Source of the DNA: Dyella jiangningensis
GTDB taxonomy: Bacteria > Pseudomonadota > Gammaproteobacteria > Xanthomonadales > Rhodanobacteraceae
DNA: 64,000 nucleotides
Reading direction: 5' to 3'
NCBI RefSeq assembly: GCF_003264855.1
Contig: NZ_NFZS01000001.1
Location: 1 to 64,000 of the forward strand
Shown here: positions 1 to 12,186 of the stretch, piece by piece
Position numbering within the stretch: the stretch's first letter is position 1
Layout: the number at the start of each line of letters is the position of its first letter
The notes under the pieces: model-generated
Seen by the model: the letters and a program-made list of their open reading frames with translations, nothing else
Database searches by the model: none
Told to the model about the DNA's origin: nothing
Program-made: the position numbers and the translations under genes

Positions 1-6
1 GTATCC

Positions 7-1365
7 ATGAGTGACCTGTGGCGGCGCTGTCTCGAGCGTCTCGAGGGCGAATTGAACGCCGAAGACCTGCACACCTGGCTGATGCCGCTGCAGGCGCGCG
101 ACGACACCCATGGCTTGCAGCTGTTTGCTCCCAACCCCTACACCCTGGACATGGTGCGCGACCGCTACCTGGCACGCATCGAGACGGTGATCAGCCAGCT
201 GACCGGCCATGACCTCACGGTCAAGCTGGAGGTCGGCTCCAGTTCTCCCCGCGCTACCGCGAGCGGCAAGGCGGCCATCGTGCAGCCAAAGGCCGCGCCT
301 GCACCGGCCCCGGTGGCCGTCGCGGAACCGGCCGCGCCCAGCTTTACCCATAACCTGGACCCCCACTACACCTTCGAAACCTTCGTCGAGGGCAAGTCCA
401 ACCAGCTGGGCAAGGCCGCCGCGATGCAGGTGGCGATGAACCCTGGTCGCGCCTACAACCCATTGTTGCTGTACGGCGGCACCGGCCTGGGCAAGACCCA
501 CCTGATGCACGCCACCGGCAACCTGATGCGCGAGCGCAATCCGGACTTCAAGGTGCTGTACCTGCGCTCCGAGCAGTTCGTCGGCTCGATGATCGAGGCG
601 CTGCGCACCAAGAGCATGGACGAGTTCAAGCGCCGCTTCCGCTCGGTGGACGCGCTGCTGATCGACGACATCCAGTTCTTCGCCGGCAAGGACACCACGC
701 AGGAAGAGTTCTTCCACACGTTCAATGCGCTGTTCGAGTCCAAGCAGCAGATCATCCTCACCTGCGACCGCTATCCCAAGGAAGTGGACAAGCTGGAGCC
801 GCGGCTGAAGTCGCGCCTGGGCTGGGGCCTGTCAGTGGCGATCGAGCCGCCGGATTTCGAGACGCGCGCGGCGATCCTGCTTTCCAAGGCGCACGACAAG
901 GGCGTCGCGGTAGGGGAGAACGTGGCGATGCTGCTGGCCAAGCGCATCCGTTCCAACGTGCGCGACCTCGAGGGCGCGCTCAACACACTGGCGGCGCGCG
1001 CCAACTTCTACGGCAAGCCGATCACCATCGATTTCGCGGAGGAAACCCTGCGCGACCTGCTCGCCACGCACGCGCAGGCGGTCACCGTGCCGAACATCCA
1101 GAAGACGGTGGCCGACTACTACCAGGTGCGCCTGCAGGATCTGCTGTCCAAGCGCCGCGTCCGTTCGCTGGCTCGCCCGCGGCAGATCGCCATGGCGCTG
1201 TCCAAGGAACTCACCGAGCACAGTCTTCCGGAAATCGGCGAGGCGTTCGGCGGCCGTGACCACACCACGGTGTTGCACGCCTGCCGCACCATCAAGAAGC
1301 TTTGCGAGACAGACACACGGATGCGGCAGGATTGGGAACAGCTGATCCGCATCCTGACAGGCTAA
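7..1365 (+). CDS. dnaA: Chromosomal replication initiator protein DnaA
   Basis: DnaA binds DnaA boxes at oriC and melts the origin in its ATP form. The 452-aa product has the usual order: an N-terminal oligomerisation/helicase-loading domain (about 1-75), an Ala/Pro-rich linker (about 80-115), an AAA+ ATPase core with Walker [11 protein letters not shown] near residue 157 and Walker B LLIDDIQF, and a C-terminal DNA-binding domain with the DnaA signature [11 protein letters not shown] near residue 415. The length is normal for a gammaproteobacterial DnaA. The ATG at base 7 gives the expected N-terminus ([13 protein letters not shown]). The upstream region, including the promoter, lies outside the window. 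dnaN follows after a 252-bp gap containing DnaA boxes. Confidence 0.98.
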   Translation: MSDLWRRCLERLEGELNAEDLHTWLMPLQARDDTHGLQLFAPNPYTLDMVRDRYLARIETVISQLTGHDLTVKLEVGSSSPRATASGKAAIVQPKAAPAPAPVAVAEPAAPSFTHNLDPHYTFETFVEGKSNQLGKAAAMQVAMNPGRAYNPLLLYGGTGLGKTHLMHATGNLMRERNPDFKVLYLRSEQFVGSMIEALRTKSMDEFKRRFRSVDALLIDDIQFFAGKDTTQEEFFHTFNALFESKQQIILTCDRYPKEVDKLEPRLKSRLGWGLSVAIEPPDFETRAAILLSKAHDKGVAVGENVAMLLAKRIRSNVRDLEGALNTLAARANFYGKPITIDFAEETLRDLLATHAQAVTVPNIQKTVADYYQVRLQDLLSKRRVRSLARPRQIAMALSKELTEHSLPEIGEAFGGRDHTTVLHACRTIKKLCETDTRMRQDWEQLIRILTG

Positions 1366-1617
1366 GTGGACAGGCGGGCTGTGCACTAAGTGCTTGAAAA
1401 GTGCAGGGGCAACCTGTGGATAATAGGTGGACGATTTGGATGGCAAAGTTATCCACATCTGGCCCACAGTCATCCCGCTCTTTGGAACACAACCCGAGAA
1501 TCACGTAAACATTTGATTCTCAATAGTTTTTTTTGTTTTCAAAGTTATCCACGCCGCCTACCACCACCACAGAACTTCTTTTAAAAACAGAAAAGCAGGT
1601 TTAGGGGAAGCGCATAC
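1366..1617. other. Probable chromosomal origin (oriC), dnaA-dnaN intergenic region
   Basis: This 252-bp gap holds two perfect DnaA boxes, TTATCCACA at 1449-1457 (plus) and its complement TGTGGATAA at 1415-1423 (minus), and a one-mismatch box TTATCCACG at 1545-1553. Between the boxes, roughly 1501-1545, is a stretch rich in A and T with a run of T residues, unlike the GC-rich surroundings, which suits a DNA unwinding element. An origin between dnaA and dnaN is known in many bacteria, including Xanthomonas relatives. The gap must also hold the dnaN promoter; a purine-rich AGGGGAAG precedes the dnaN ATG. Base-composition skew over the whole chromosome would be needed to prove the origin. Confidence 0.8.
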
Positions 1618-2718
1618 ATGCAATTCAGCATTCAACGAGAAGCTCTGCTCAAGCCCTTGCAGCAGGTCGTCGGCGTGGTCGAACGCCGCCAGACACTGCC
1701 GGTGCTCGCCAACCTGCTGGTGAAGGTCGCCGACGGCAAAGTGTCGATGACAGGCACCGACCTGGAAGTCGAAATGGTCGCCACGACAGCCGCCGACAAG
1801 CTGGCTGACGGCGAAATCACCATTCCTGCGCGCAAGCTGTTCGATATCGTGCGTGCGCTGCCTGACGGCGCGCAGATCGATCTGAAGCTCAACGGCGACC
1901 GCATTGCTTTGAACGCAGGCCGCAGTCGCTTCACGCTGGCGACGCTGCCCGCGACCGAATTTCCGACCATCGATGAAATCGAACTGGTCGAGCGCGTCTC
2001 GCTGCCGGAAGAAGTCCTGCGCGACCTGATGGAGCGCACCGCGTTCGCCATGGCGAACCAGGACGTGCGCTACTACTTGAATGGCATGCTGCTGGATCTG
2101 CAGGAACACACGCTTCGCTGCGTCGCCACCGACGGCCATCGTCTGGCGCTCAAGGAAACGAAGCTGGACAGCAAGGTCGCCGCACGCCGCCAGATCATCA
2201 TTCCCCGCAAGGGCGTGAACGAGTTGATCGGTTTGTTCGAGACGGGCGATGGCCAGGTCGAGCTGGAGTTCGGCAGGAATCATCTGCGCGTGCGTCGTGG
2301 CGACGTGGTGTTCACCTCGAAGTTGATCGATGGTCGTTTCCCGGACTACGAAGCGGTGATTCCGCTGGGTGCCGACAAGCACGCCTCGCTCGATCGCGAA
2401 GTATTGCGTGGCGCCTTGCAGCGCGCGGCCATTCTTTCCAACGAGAAGTACCGCGGTGTGAAGCTGGAACTCTCGCCGGGCAAGCTGCGCATCGTGGCCC
2501 ACAACCCCGAGCAGGAAGAAGCCGTGGAAGAGGTCGAGGCCGAGACCGTGGTCTCCGATCTTGCTGTGGGCTTCAACGTGGGTTATCTGCTCGATGCGCT
2601 GGGTGCATTGCGCGGCGAGCGCGCTCGCCTGAACCTGCGCGACGCCCAGTCGAGCTGCCTGGTGCAGGAAGATGACAGCGACCAGGCACGGCACGTGATC
2701 ATGCCGCTGCGCCTCTGA
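1618..2718 (+). CDS. dnaN: DNA polymerase III subunit beta (sliding clamp)
   Basis: The product is the ring-shaped processivity clamp that tethers DNA polymerase III and recruits repair factors and Hda. At 366 aa it has the normal length for three clamp domains of about 120 residues. It begins MQFSIQREALLKPLQQVVGV and ends VQEDDSDQARHVIMPLRL; the ending in MPLRL is the usual beta-clamp C-terminus. The ATG at 1618 is preceded by the ribosome-binding-like AGGGGAAG. It sits in the conserved dnaA-dnaN-recF-gyrB order, 94 bp before recF, and is probably co-transcribed with recF, unless the hairpin in the gap stops transcription. Confidence 0.98.
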   Translation: MQFSIQREALLKPLQQVVGVVERRQTLPVLANLLVKVADGKVSMTGTDLEVEMVATTAADKLADGEITIPARKLFDIVRALPDGAQIDLKLNGDRIALNAGRSRFTLATLPATEFPTIDEIELVERVSLPEEVLRDLMERTAFAMANQDVRYYLNGMLLDLQEHTLRCVATDGHRLALKETKLDSKVAARRQIIIPRKGVNELIGLFETGDGQVELEFGRNHLRVRRGDVVFTSKLIDGRFPDYEAVIPLGADKHASLDREVLRGALQRAAILSNEKYRGVKLELSPGKLRIVAHNPEQEEAVEEVEAETVVSDLAVGFNVGYLLDALGALRGERARLNLRDAQSSCLVQEDDSDQARHVIMPLRL

Positions 2719-2759
2719 TGCAGGACAAGCGTTTGCCGGAACAGGGCACGCTGCAACGA

Positions 2760-2800
2760 AACGCCGGGGTCGTCGCAAGACGCTCCGGCGTTCTTGCTTC
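2760..2800 (+). terminator. Hairpin in dnaN-recF gap, possible weak attenuator
   Basis: AACGCCGG (2760-2767) pairs with CCGGCGTT (2785-2792) and is followed by CTTGCTTC, which is only moderately T-rich. It could partly terminate dnaN transcription before recF. The lack of a clear U-tract makes this a weak call. Confidence 0.3.
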
Positions 2801-2812
2801 GAGGGCCCGGTA

Positions 2813-6387
<3,575 letters not shown>

Positions 6388-6417
6388 TCCATCGGCCGGT
6401 GTTGGCAGTCATCATGC

Positions 6418-6444
6418 GATGGCCGTCACACCGGCCATCTTTTT
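6418..6444 (+). terminator. Rho-independent terminator of gyrB
   Basis: GATGGCCG (6418-6425) pairs with CGGCCATC (6432-6439) around a 6-nt loop and runs straight into TTTTT (6440-6444). It sits 31 bp after the gyrB stop. Confidence 0.85.
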
Positions 6445-6701
6445 GCCGCCTTGTATTAATGCATTAGTACGTTAGTGTACGCAGCCATACGGACTAACCG
6501 ACGGTTTTCCAGGGCAAAAAGTCACGGCTTACGGGGTTTGTCGGCTTGAAAATCAGAACCAGTCGCCACCGTATGGTTCAACTTATTGATTCTTAACAAT
6601 CTTTGTTGTGGCATTGCGACTTGTTATCTGCCGCCGAGTCAGGTTACGCTCAGCGATCCCCCGCGTCGTTGGCGCGTGAAAACCTTACACCGAGGACTGC
6701 C
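6445..6701. other. Intergenic region upstream of TPR gene, promoter likely
   Basis: No gene is seen here. The DNA is clearly richer in A and T than its surroundings, for example around 6455-6480 and 6580-6605. It presumably holds the promoter of the TPR-tonB cluster. I could not settle on a convincing -35/-10 pair or Fur box. The only start codon with the expected N-terminus is the ATG at 6702; an in-frame reading back to 6603 would add residues before the signal peptide. Confidence 0.4.
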
Positions 6702-7991
6702 ATGAAGCGTGTTCCCCTGATCAAGTTGCTTGCCGGTACGGCGCTGGCCCTGGCCGTGGTGAGCACCCCGGTCATTGCGGGCAGCGGCTCTTCCAAGGAA
6801 AAGAAGGAAGCGCTGTATCCGAACGCCACTCGCGCGGAACCCAAGCTGGACCTGACCAGTGAGAAGGACCAGAAGGCCATCAACGAAGGCCTCGACGCAG
6901 TCAACAACCAGGACAAGGAAAAGGCGACGCAGATCCTTCAGCCGATCGCCGACGGCAGCAAGAGCAAGTACGCCCAGGCGCTCGCCCTCCAGGGCCTGGC
7001 CAGCATTCATTACAACGACGGCGACGTGAAGGGCGCCATCGACCTGCTGAAGCGCGCGCTCGACAACGGCGTCATGCCGAACGACACCTACTTCCAGCTC
7101 CAGTACATGCTCGCCCAGTTCTACCTGGCCGACGAGCAGTACCAGCCGGCCCTGGACACGATCGCCAAGTGGCGCGCCGAGGGCAAGAAGGAAACCGCCG
7201 ATTCGTACGCGCTGGAAGGCAACGCCTACTACCGCCTCGAGAAGTACCCGGAAGCGATTGCCGCCATCAAGAAGGCGCAGTCGATGACCGACAAGCCGAA
7301 CGACAGCTGGAACCAGATCCTGATGGCCAGCTACTCGGAATCCGGCCAGGGCGACCAGGCCGCCCAGGTGGCCCAGCAGCAGCTGGCCGCCAACCCGAAC
7401 GATCCCAACGCACTGAACAACGCGGTGGCCGTGCTGATGCAGGCCCAGAAGTATCCTGAAGCGATCACGCTGATGGAGAAGGCCAAGGCCAGCGGCCAGC
7501 TCAAGAGCGAGAAGGACTACGTCAATCTCGCCAAGCTCTATCTGATCACCGGTCAGAACAGCGAGGACCAGAAGGGACCGGCCGCCAAGGCTGCCGCCAC
7601 CCTGCAGGAAGGCCTGAGCAAGGGCGTGGTGACCCAGACCGCCGAGAACTACGAGCTGCTGGGTGCCGCCTCCTACATGTCCGACAACACCTCGGGTGCG
7701 CTGGCCGCCTACCAGAAGGCGATCCCGCTGGCGAAGGACGGCGAGGCGAACATCCGCGCCGGCCAGCTGCTCATCCAGGACAACAAGTACAGCGAGGCCA
7801 AGAGCCTCATCCAACAGGGCATCGACAAGGGCGTGCAGCACAAGGGCACGGCTTATATGTTGCTGGCCGAAGCGTGCCGTGGCCTGAAGGACAAGCCGGG
7901 CACGATCGCAGCCATGGAGAAAGCGGCGCAGGATCCAGAAACCTCAGCAAAAGCCAAGGCTTGGCTGAAGTCGCCGACCGTCAGTAAGTAA
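6702..7991 (+). CDS. Periplasmic tetratricopeptide-repeat protein linked to the TonB system
   Basis: The 429-aa product starts with a signal peptide (MKRVPLIKLLAGTALALAVV, with cleavage near VIAG) and then consists almost wholly of TPR-like helical repeats; TPR-type phrases such as YALEGNAYYRLEKYPEAIAA and YELLGAASYMSDNTSGALAA recur across residues 60-415. TPR proteins are scaffolds for protein-protein contact. It lies 200 bp upstream of tonB-exbB-exbD-exbD, the same arrangement as in Xanthomonas relatives, so a helper role at TonB complexes or TonB-dependent receptors is reasonable but inferred. The ATG at 6702 was chosen because it opens the signal peptide; an earlier in-frame start at 6603 would bury it. 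Confidence 0.8.
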   Translation: MKRVPLIKLLAGTALALAVVSTPVIAGSGSSKEKKEALYPNATRAEPKLDLTSEKDQKAINEGLDAVNNQDKEKATQILQPIADGSKSKYAQALALQGLASIHYNDGDVKGAIDLLKRALDNGVMPNDTYFQLQYMLAQFYLADEQYQPALDTIAKWRAEGKKETADSYALEGNAYYRLEKYPEAIAAIKKAQSMTDKPNDSWNQILMASYSESGQGDQAAQVAQQQLAANPNDPNALNNAVAVLMQAQKYPEAITLMEKAKASGQLKSEKDYVNLAKLYLITGQNSEDQKGPAAKAAATLQEGLSKGVVTQTAENYELLGAASYMSDNTSGALAAYQKAIPLAKDGEANIRAGQLLIQDNKYSEAKSLIQQGIDKGVQHKGTAYMLLAEACRGLKDKPGTIAAMEKAAQDPETSAKAKAWLKSPTVSK

Positions 7992-8011
7992 GGCACAGGT
8001 ATAGCCATTGA

Positions 8012-8041
8012 GAGGCGGATAGACGTCCATTTGTCTGCCTC
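8012..8041. other. Hairpin in TPR gene-tonB gap
   Basis: GAGGCGGATA (8012-8021) can pair with TGTCTGCCTC (8032-8041) with two G-U pairs and a 10-nt loop. No T-run follows, so it may be an mRNA processing or stability element rather than a terminator. The rest of the 200-bp gap holds no gene. Confidence 0.4.
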
Positions 8042-8191
8042 ACAAGTGCTATACAAATGCCATGTGCTGTTGTACCGTTGAAACCTTTCCGTGCTCTCGT
8101 CCAGTGGCAAATGTCATCCCTTTTTGGATCGATATTGCCACCAGGTGCCGTGACCACGACTCACCGATTGATTAGCTCCAGATAGTGACAG

Positions 8192-8851
8192 ATGGCCTCA
8201 AGTAACGAAGCAACCGGCCAAGGGCCGTTCAATTGGAGGCGTACCTGGGCGCTGGCCGTAGCCATCGCGCTGCATGCGTTCGCGTTCCTGTTGCTGGTGG
8301 CGCCTATGGCACCGCCGAAGCAGGTGCAGAAGGAAAAGGAACGCACCGTCCAGGTGAACTTCATCGAGCCACCGCCGCCGCCGCCGCCCCCGCCGCCGCC
8401 GCCGCCGGAGCCGCCGAAGCAGCCGCCGCCGAAGATCATCCAGCAGGTCAAGCCGCCGCCGACACCGCCGCCGCCGGCTCCGCCGCCGGCTGTCGAGGAA
8501 GCGTCGACCAACGCTATCCCGGCGCCGCCGCCGGCTCCGCCTGCTCCCCCGGCTCCGCCAGCGGACATCACGGCCAGCCAGGACATCAGCTACAACAGCC
8601 GTATTCAGCCCAAGTATCCGCCGCAGGCGATTCGCCAGCGTCACGAGGGCACGGTTACGCTGATGATCTTGGTCGGCGTGGACGGTGCGCCCAAGGACAT
8701 CAAGGTGGAAACGTCCAGCGGTTACCGCGAGCTGGATCAGGCCGCGATTGAAACGGCACGCAAGTGGCGCTTCAATCCGAACATCAGGAACGGACAGAAG
8801 ACGGAAGGCTTTGTCCGCGTCCCGGTTAACTTTAATCTCAATCAGCTGTAA
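8192..8851 (+). CDS. tonB: Energy transducer TonB
   Basis: TonB transmits proton-motive force from the inner-membrane ExbB-ExbD motor to TonB-dependent outer-membrane receptors. The 219-aa product has one N-terminal membrane anchor (about residues 16-37, ALAVAIALHAFAFLLLV), a very long proline stretch spanning about residues 54-128 that crosses the periplasm, and a C-terminal TonB domain (about 130-219) with YPPQAIRQRHEGTVTL and AIETARKWRFNP. The repeated CCG codons are low-complexity coding DNA, not a separate repeat. It heads the tonB-exbB-exbD-exbD run; exbB starts 49 bp downstream. Confidence 0.95.
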   Translation: MASSNEATGQGPFNWRRTWALAVAIALHAFAFLLLVAPMAPPKQVQKEKERTVQVNFIEPPPPPPPPPPPPPEPPKQPPPKIIQQVKPPPTPPPPAPPPAVEEASTNAIPAPPPAPPAPPAPPADITASQDISYNSRIQPKYPPQAIRQRHEGTVTLMILVGVDGAPKDIKVETSSGYRELDQAAIETARKWRFNPNIRNGQKTEGFVRVPVNFNLNQL

Positions 8852-8900
8852 CTCCGGTTACGGTCAATCAGTTCACGCTTGACTTTCCAAGGGTAGCGTT

Positions 8901-9647
8901 ATGTTCCTGCAAACTTCTCCGGCCCCCGCGGGCGGTACCACCAACGCCGAAGCCATGAAGTCGATGGGCTTCGACCACCTCATTCACCACTTCGATTTCC
9001 TTGGCTGGATCGTGTTCGTGGTGCTGGTGGTGATGTCCTTCTCCTCCTGGTACTTCATCATCGCCAACGCGATCCGCAACGCCATGGTTCGCGGTCGCGC
9101 CGACAAGGTGATCAACGGTTTCTGGTCGAATGGCTCGACCCAGGACGCCATCCGTGAGCTGGAAGCCCAGCCCAAGGGCGAACCGTTCTCGAAGATCGCC
9201 CTCGACGCCGCTTCGGCCGTCGCTCACCATCAGCAGGCTTCGGCCGGCGGTGGTCGCCTCGCCGAGTCGCTCAGCCGCTCCGAGTTCATCGATCGTGCCC
9301 TGCGCCAGGCGGTTGCTCGCGAGAGCCTGCGCCTGGAAGGCGGCCTGACCCTGCTCGCCACGGTCGGTTCGTCGGCACCGTTCATCGGTCTGCTCGGTAC
9401 CGTGTGGGGCATCTACCACGCCCTGATCTCGATCTCGGCATCCGGCAACGCTTCGATGGAAGCGGTGGCAGGTCCGGTGGGTGAAGCTCTGATCATGACC
9501 GCGTTCGGTCTGTTCACCGCTATCCCGGCCGTGCTGGCTTACAACTTCTTCAACCGCTCCAACCGTCTGACGTACGCTCAGTTCGACGAGTTTGCGCACG
9601 ACCTGCACGACTTCTTCGCCACCGGCGCTCGCGTCGAAGGCAAGTGA
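8901..9647 (+). CDS. exbB: TonB-system motor protein ExbB (MotA/TolQ/ExbB family)
   Basis: ExbB forms the pentameric proton channel that, with ExbD, energises TonB. The 248-aa product has three predicted membrane helices: near residues 32-58 (ILDFLGWIVFVVLVVMSF region), near 150-180 (LATVGSSAPFIGLLGTVWGIYHALI) and near 195-220 (GEALIMTAFGLFTAIPAVLAYN). The GSSAPFIGLLGTVWGI and EALIMTAFGLFTAIPA motifs are diagnostic of the MotA/TolQ/ExbB channel. It lies 49 bp after tonB and 11 bp before the first exbD. Confidence 0.95.
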   Translation: MFLQTSPAPAGGTTNAEAMKSMGFDHLIHHFDFLGWIVFVVLVVMSFSSWYFIIANAIRNAMVRGRADKVINGFWSNGSTQDAIRELEAQPKGEPFSKIALDAASAVAHHQQASAGGGRLAESLSRSEFIDRALRQAVARESLRLEGGLTLLATVGSSAPFIGLLGTVWGIYHALISISASGNASMEAVAGPVGEALIMTAFGLFTAIPAVLAYNFFNRSNRLTYAQFDEFAHDLHDFFATGARVEGK

Positions 9648-9658
9648 GGATCTGACCC

Positions 9659-10072
9659 ATGGCGATGAGCACTGGAGATAATTCCGGCGGCCCGATGTCG
9701 GAAATCAACGTCACGCCGCTCGTCGACGTGATGCTGGTTCTCCTGATCATCTTCATGATCACGGCACCGCTGATGTCCCATCGAATCACGGTGGATCTGC
9801 CGACCGCCAATCCGAAAGTCTCGGATAACGAGCCGGTAGAGCCGATGGACTTGGCCGTGAAGCCGGATGGCACGCTGTATCTCAGTGACGTCGAAGTCAC
9901 CGAGGGCGAGCTGAAGGCGCAGTTTGCGGTTGCGGCGTCCAAGAGCCCGCAACCGGAACTGCAGATCCGAGCGGACAAGACGACGGAATACAAGGTCGTG
10001 AAGAAGGTCCTGGCCGACGCCAAGGAAGCAGGCATGGTCCATGTCGGTTTCATTACGACCGGCAAGGAGTAA
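9659..10072 (+). CDS. exbD: TonB-system protein ExbD (first copy)
   Basis: ExbD is the periplasmic partner that sits in the ExbB channel. The 137-aa product has one N-terminal membrane helix (INVTPLVDVMLVLLIIFMIT, about residues 16-36) with the conserved proton-carrying aspartate at D23, and a periplasmic domain ending near KKVLADAKEAGMVHVGF. A second exbD follows after only 5 bp. Two adjacent exbD genes are known in Xanthomonas, where the second copy has a specialised role; whether that holds here is inference. Confidence 0.94.
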   Translation: MAMSTGDNSGGPMSEINVTPLVDVMLVLLIIFMITAPLMSHRITVDLPTANPKVSDNEPVEPMDLAVKPDGTLYLSDVEVTEGELKAQFAVAASKSPQPELQIRADKTTEYKVVKKVLADAKEAGMVHVGFITTGKE

Positions 10073-10077
10073 CAGTC

Positions 10078-10494
10078 ATGGCATTTAGTTCTGGAAGTGG
10101 TAAGGGGCCGATGGCTGACATCAACGTCACGCCGCTGGTCGATGTGATGCTGGTGCTGCTGATCATCTTCATGATCACGGCGCCGATGCTTACCCACAAA
10201 GTGAAGATCGATCTTCCGCAGCCGAACCCGAACGTGGTCCAGCCGGAAAATCCGCCGGAACCCGTTCGCCTGAAGATCGACCAGTCTGGTGCGCTGTACT
10301 GGAACGATACGCCGGTGGACGAGCTGGGCCTGAAGGCGCAGCTGGCGGTGATTGGTGGTCTGGGCGATCCGGCCAAGCAGCCGGAAGTGCAGATCAATGC
10401 GGACGATGGCGTGGCCTACGAGCACGTTGCACGCGTTCTGGCCGATGCGAAGAGCTACGGCCTGACCAAGATCGGCTTCACCGAAGGTCAGTGA
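10078..10494 (+). CDS. exbD2: TonB-system protein ExbD (second copy)
   Basis: The 138-aa product is a paralogue of the preceding gene, with the same membrane helix (DINVTPLVDVMLVLLIIFMI, Asp at residue 22) but a diverged periplasmic part containing an extra stretch (VIGGLGDPAKQPEVQINADD). The very similar DNA over the membrane helix of both copies suggests tandem duplication. It is the last gene of the operon; a strong terminator begins 35 bp downstream. Confidence 0.93.
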   Translation: MAFSSGSGKGPMADINVTPLVDVMLVLLIIFMITAPMLTHKVKIDLPQPNPNVVQPENPPEPVRLKIDQSGALYWNDTPVDELGLKAQLAVIGGLGDPAKQPEVQINADDGVAYEHVARVLADAKSYGLTKIGFTEGQ

Positions 10495-10528
10495 TTTCGC
10501 TGTAAACGCAGTAACACTACCCTTAGAG

Positions 10529-10556
10529 CCCCCGCCTTGTGCGGGGGTTCTTTTTT
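10529..10556 (+). terminator. Rho-independent terminator of tonB-exb operon
   Basis: CCCCCGC (10529-10535) pairs with GCGGGGG (10541-10547) around a CTTGT loop and is followed by TTCTTTTTT. Confidence 0.92.
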
Positions 10557-10611
10557 GGGCATCTAAAAAAGGGTTTGGGCGTTTGGACGTCTAAACAGGT
10601 TGCAGGGCCGA

Positions 10612-10677
10612 TCGCGCACTGGGTGCGCTCCTACAGCAGGGCGTCATCGTTCCTGTAGGAATGCACCCAGTGCGCGA
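10612..10677. repeat. REP-like inverted pair
   Basis: Two copies of the REP-like element (GTAGGAGC head, then hairpin GCGCAC-CCA-GTGCGC) face each other: 10612-10635 in minus orientation and 10654-10677 in plus orientation. The second has AATGCAC in place of AGCGCAC. The pair lies between the operon terminator and the 3' end of pdxJ. Confidence 0.85.
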
Positions 10678-10705
10678 CCAATGTGGTTGCACCTTCCAAC
10701 AAGGC

Positions 10706-11449
10706 TCAGCGCAGGATCTGCAGATAGTTGCGCACGGTCGTGGCGAGGCCTTCGTACAACGCTTCGCCGATCAGCGCATGGCCGATCGATACCTCGGCGA
10801 GGCCCGGGATGGCGGCCTTGAAGGTACCCAGGTTCGCCTGGCTCAGATCGTGACCGGCGTTCACGGCGAGACCCGCGTGCTGCGCGCGCCGGGCCGTGTC
10901 GGCGCAACGCTCCAGCTCGTCCTGTACGTCGCCGCTGGCGAAGGCGTGCGCGTAGGGGCCGGTGTATATCTCGATGCGCTGCACGCCGATGGCGGCCGCC
11001 GCATCGAAACCGGTCTCGCCGGCATCGACGAACAGGCTCACGCGGCAGCCGATGTCCGTCAGCTCCGCCACGATGGGGCGCAGCGTGTCGATGTCGCGCT
11101 CGAGGTCGAAGCCGTGATCGGAGGTGATCTGGCCGTCGCTGTCGGGAACCAGCGTCACCTGCGTGGGCCGCACTTCGCGAGCGAGGGCGACGAGGCCCGG
11201 ATAGGAGTCACGCGCCGGGGCGAACGGATTGCCCTCGATGTTGTATTCGACACGCCCGCGCAACGTCGCCGCGAGCGCGCGCACGTCATCAGGGCGCACG
11301 TGCCGTTGATCGGGCCTGGGGTGCACGGTGATGCCGCCGCAGCCCGCATCGATGCAGGTATGCGCGGCACGCAGGATGTCCGGTTCGGTGCCGCCACGCG
11401 AATTGCGCAGGACGGCGATCTTGTTGAGGTTGACGCTAAGCAGGGTCAT
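10706..11449 (-). CDS. pdxJ: Pyridoxine 5'-phosphate synthase
   Basis: PdxJ condenses 3-amino-2-oxopropyl phosphate with 1-deoxy-D-xylulose 5-phosphate to make pyridoxine 5'-phosphate in the DXP-dependent vitamin B6 pathway. The 247-aa TIM-barrel product shows [16 protein letters not shown] at the start, [51 protein letters not shown] and [13 protein letters not shown], all standard PdxJ motifs. I place the start at 11449 ([10 protein letters not shown]), the family start; an upstream in-frame ATG at 11491 would add 14 unlikely residues. Neither start has a clear ribosome-binding site. The gene runs opposite to the exb operon. Confidence 0.95.
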   Translation of the reverse strand: MTLLSVNLNKIAVLRNSRGGTEPDILRAAHTCIDAGCGGITVHPRPDQRHVRPDDVRALAATLRGRVEYNIEGNPFAPARDSYPGLVALAREVRPTQVTLVPDSDGQITSDHGFDLERDIDTLRPIVAELTDIGCRVSLFVDAGETGFDAAAAIGVQRIEIYTGPYAHAFASGDVQDELERCADTARRAQHAGLAVNAGHDLSQANLGTFKAAIPGLAEVSIGHALIGEALYEGLATTVRNYLQILR

Positions 11450-11521
11450 GGGAGGAACGGTACTCGCAGACGTAGCGGTGTGAGGCGCCATAACGGCGGC
11501 GGGTTGAAAACAGTGCGCCGA

Positions 11522-12166
11522 TCAAGGAGCGCCGGCAAGTGTCCACAGGCGAACGCGCCGCGGCCCACCCAGCCAGGCCAATGCACCGATGTGCTCGGCG
11601 CCGAGCGCCAATCGATGCAGTTGCCATTGCCCGGCTTCGTGGCCCTCGAGGCGACCGAGCACGGGCCATTCGGAGGAACCGGCGATGCTCAGGCGGTGCA
11701 GGCCGAAGGCAAGGCCGCGGCCCAGCGCCTTGAGCACTGCTTCCTTGGCGGTCCAGATTTCGAGGAACGCGCGGTCGCGCAGCGCCTCGGGAAGTGACTC
11801 CAGCAACGCCGTCTCGTCGGGACTGAAATATCGGCGCGCGATCGGCAGCGCCTTGGGATGCGGGCGCATCCGCTCCAGGTCCACGCCGGGCGAGATGCCC
11901 CGGGCGATGGCGATCAATGCTTCGTCGTGGCTGTGGGTCCAGTTGAACGCGAAGGCATCGCGATGCGCGCCGGCCAGCGTCGGTCGGCCGTGCGGTGAAT
12001 CTTCGAGCTGCACGGCTGCCACCGGTTGCCCGAGATAGGCGGCCAGCATGTGGATAAGCGGCTCACGGCCCCGGTGATGGTCGTAGGCCAGCCGCCACAC
12101 GTGTATCTCGTCATCGCCCAGCCGCTCTGCTACTTTCGCTGGCGTCTGGCCGTCCGTCGTCATCAT
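11522..12166 (-). CDS. 4'-phosphopantetheinyl transferase superfamily protein
   Basis: Members of this family transfer the phosphopantetheine arm of CoA to a serine of acyl or peptidyl carrier proteins. The 214-aa product carries the Sfp-type motifs FNWTHSHDEALIAIA, GVDLERMR (the Mg-binding aspartate/glutamate pair) and FLEIWTAKEAVLKALG. The length fits the Sfp/AcpT type rather than the short AcpS. Its target carrier protein cannot be told from context. It is divergent from the sensor kinase gene with only about 20 bp between start codons, so the promoters must overlap, and it lies 72 bp upstream of pdxJ on the same strand. Translation may begin at either of two adjacent ATG codons. Confidence 0.88.
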   Translation of the reverse strand: MMTTDGQTPAKVAERLGDDEIHVWRLAYDHHRGREPLIHMLAAYLGQPVAAVQLEDSPHGRPTLAGAHRDAFAFNWTHSHDEALIAIARGISPGVDLERMRPHPKALPIARRYFSPDETALLESLPEALRDRAFLEIWTAKEAVLKALGRGLAFGLHRLSIAGSSEWPVLGRLEGHEAGQWQLHRLALGAEHIGALAWLGGPRRVRLWTLAGAP

Positions 12167-12186
12167 CCGCTCATGTTGCCGGGTGT

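Noticed and set aside
6570..6601. Possible Fur box upstream of the TPR/tonB cluster
   Set aside because: The AT-rich stretch has only partial similarity to the Fur consensus and no clear 19-bp palindrome.
8360..8560. CCG-rich tract in tonB as a microsatellite or repeat element
   Set aside because: It is the normal proline-rich periplasm-spanning region of TonB and stays in frame.
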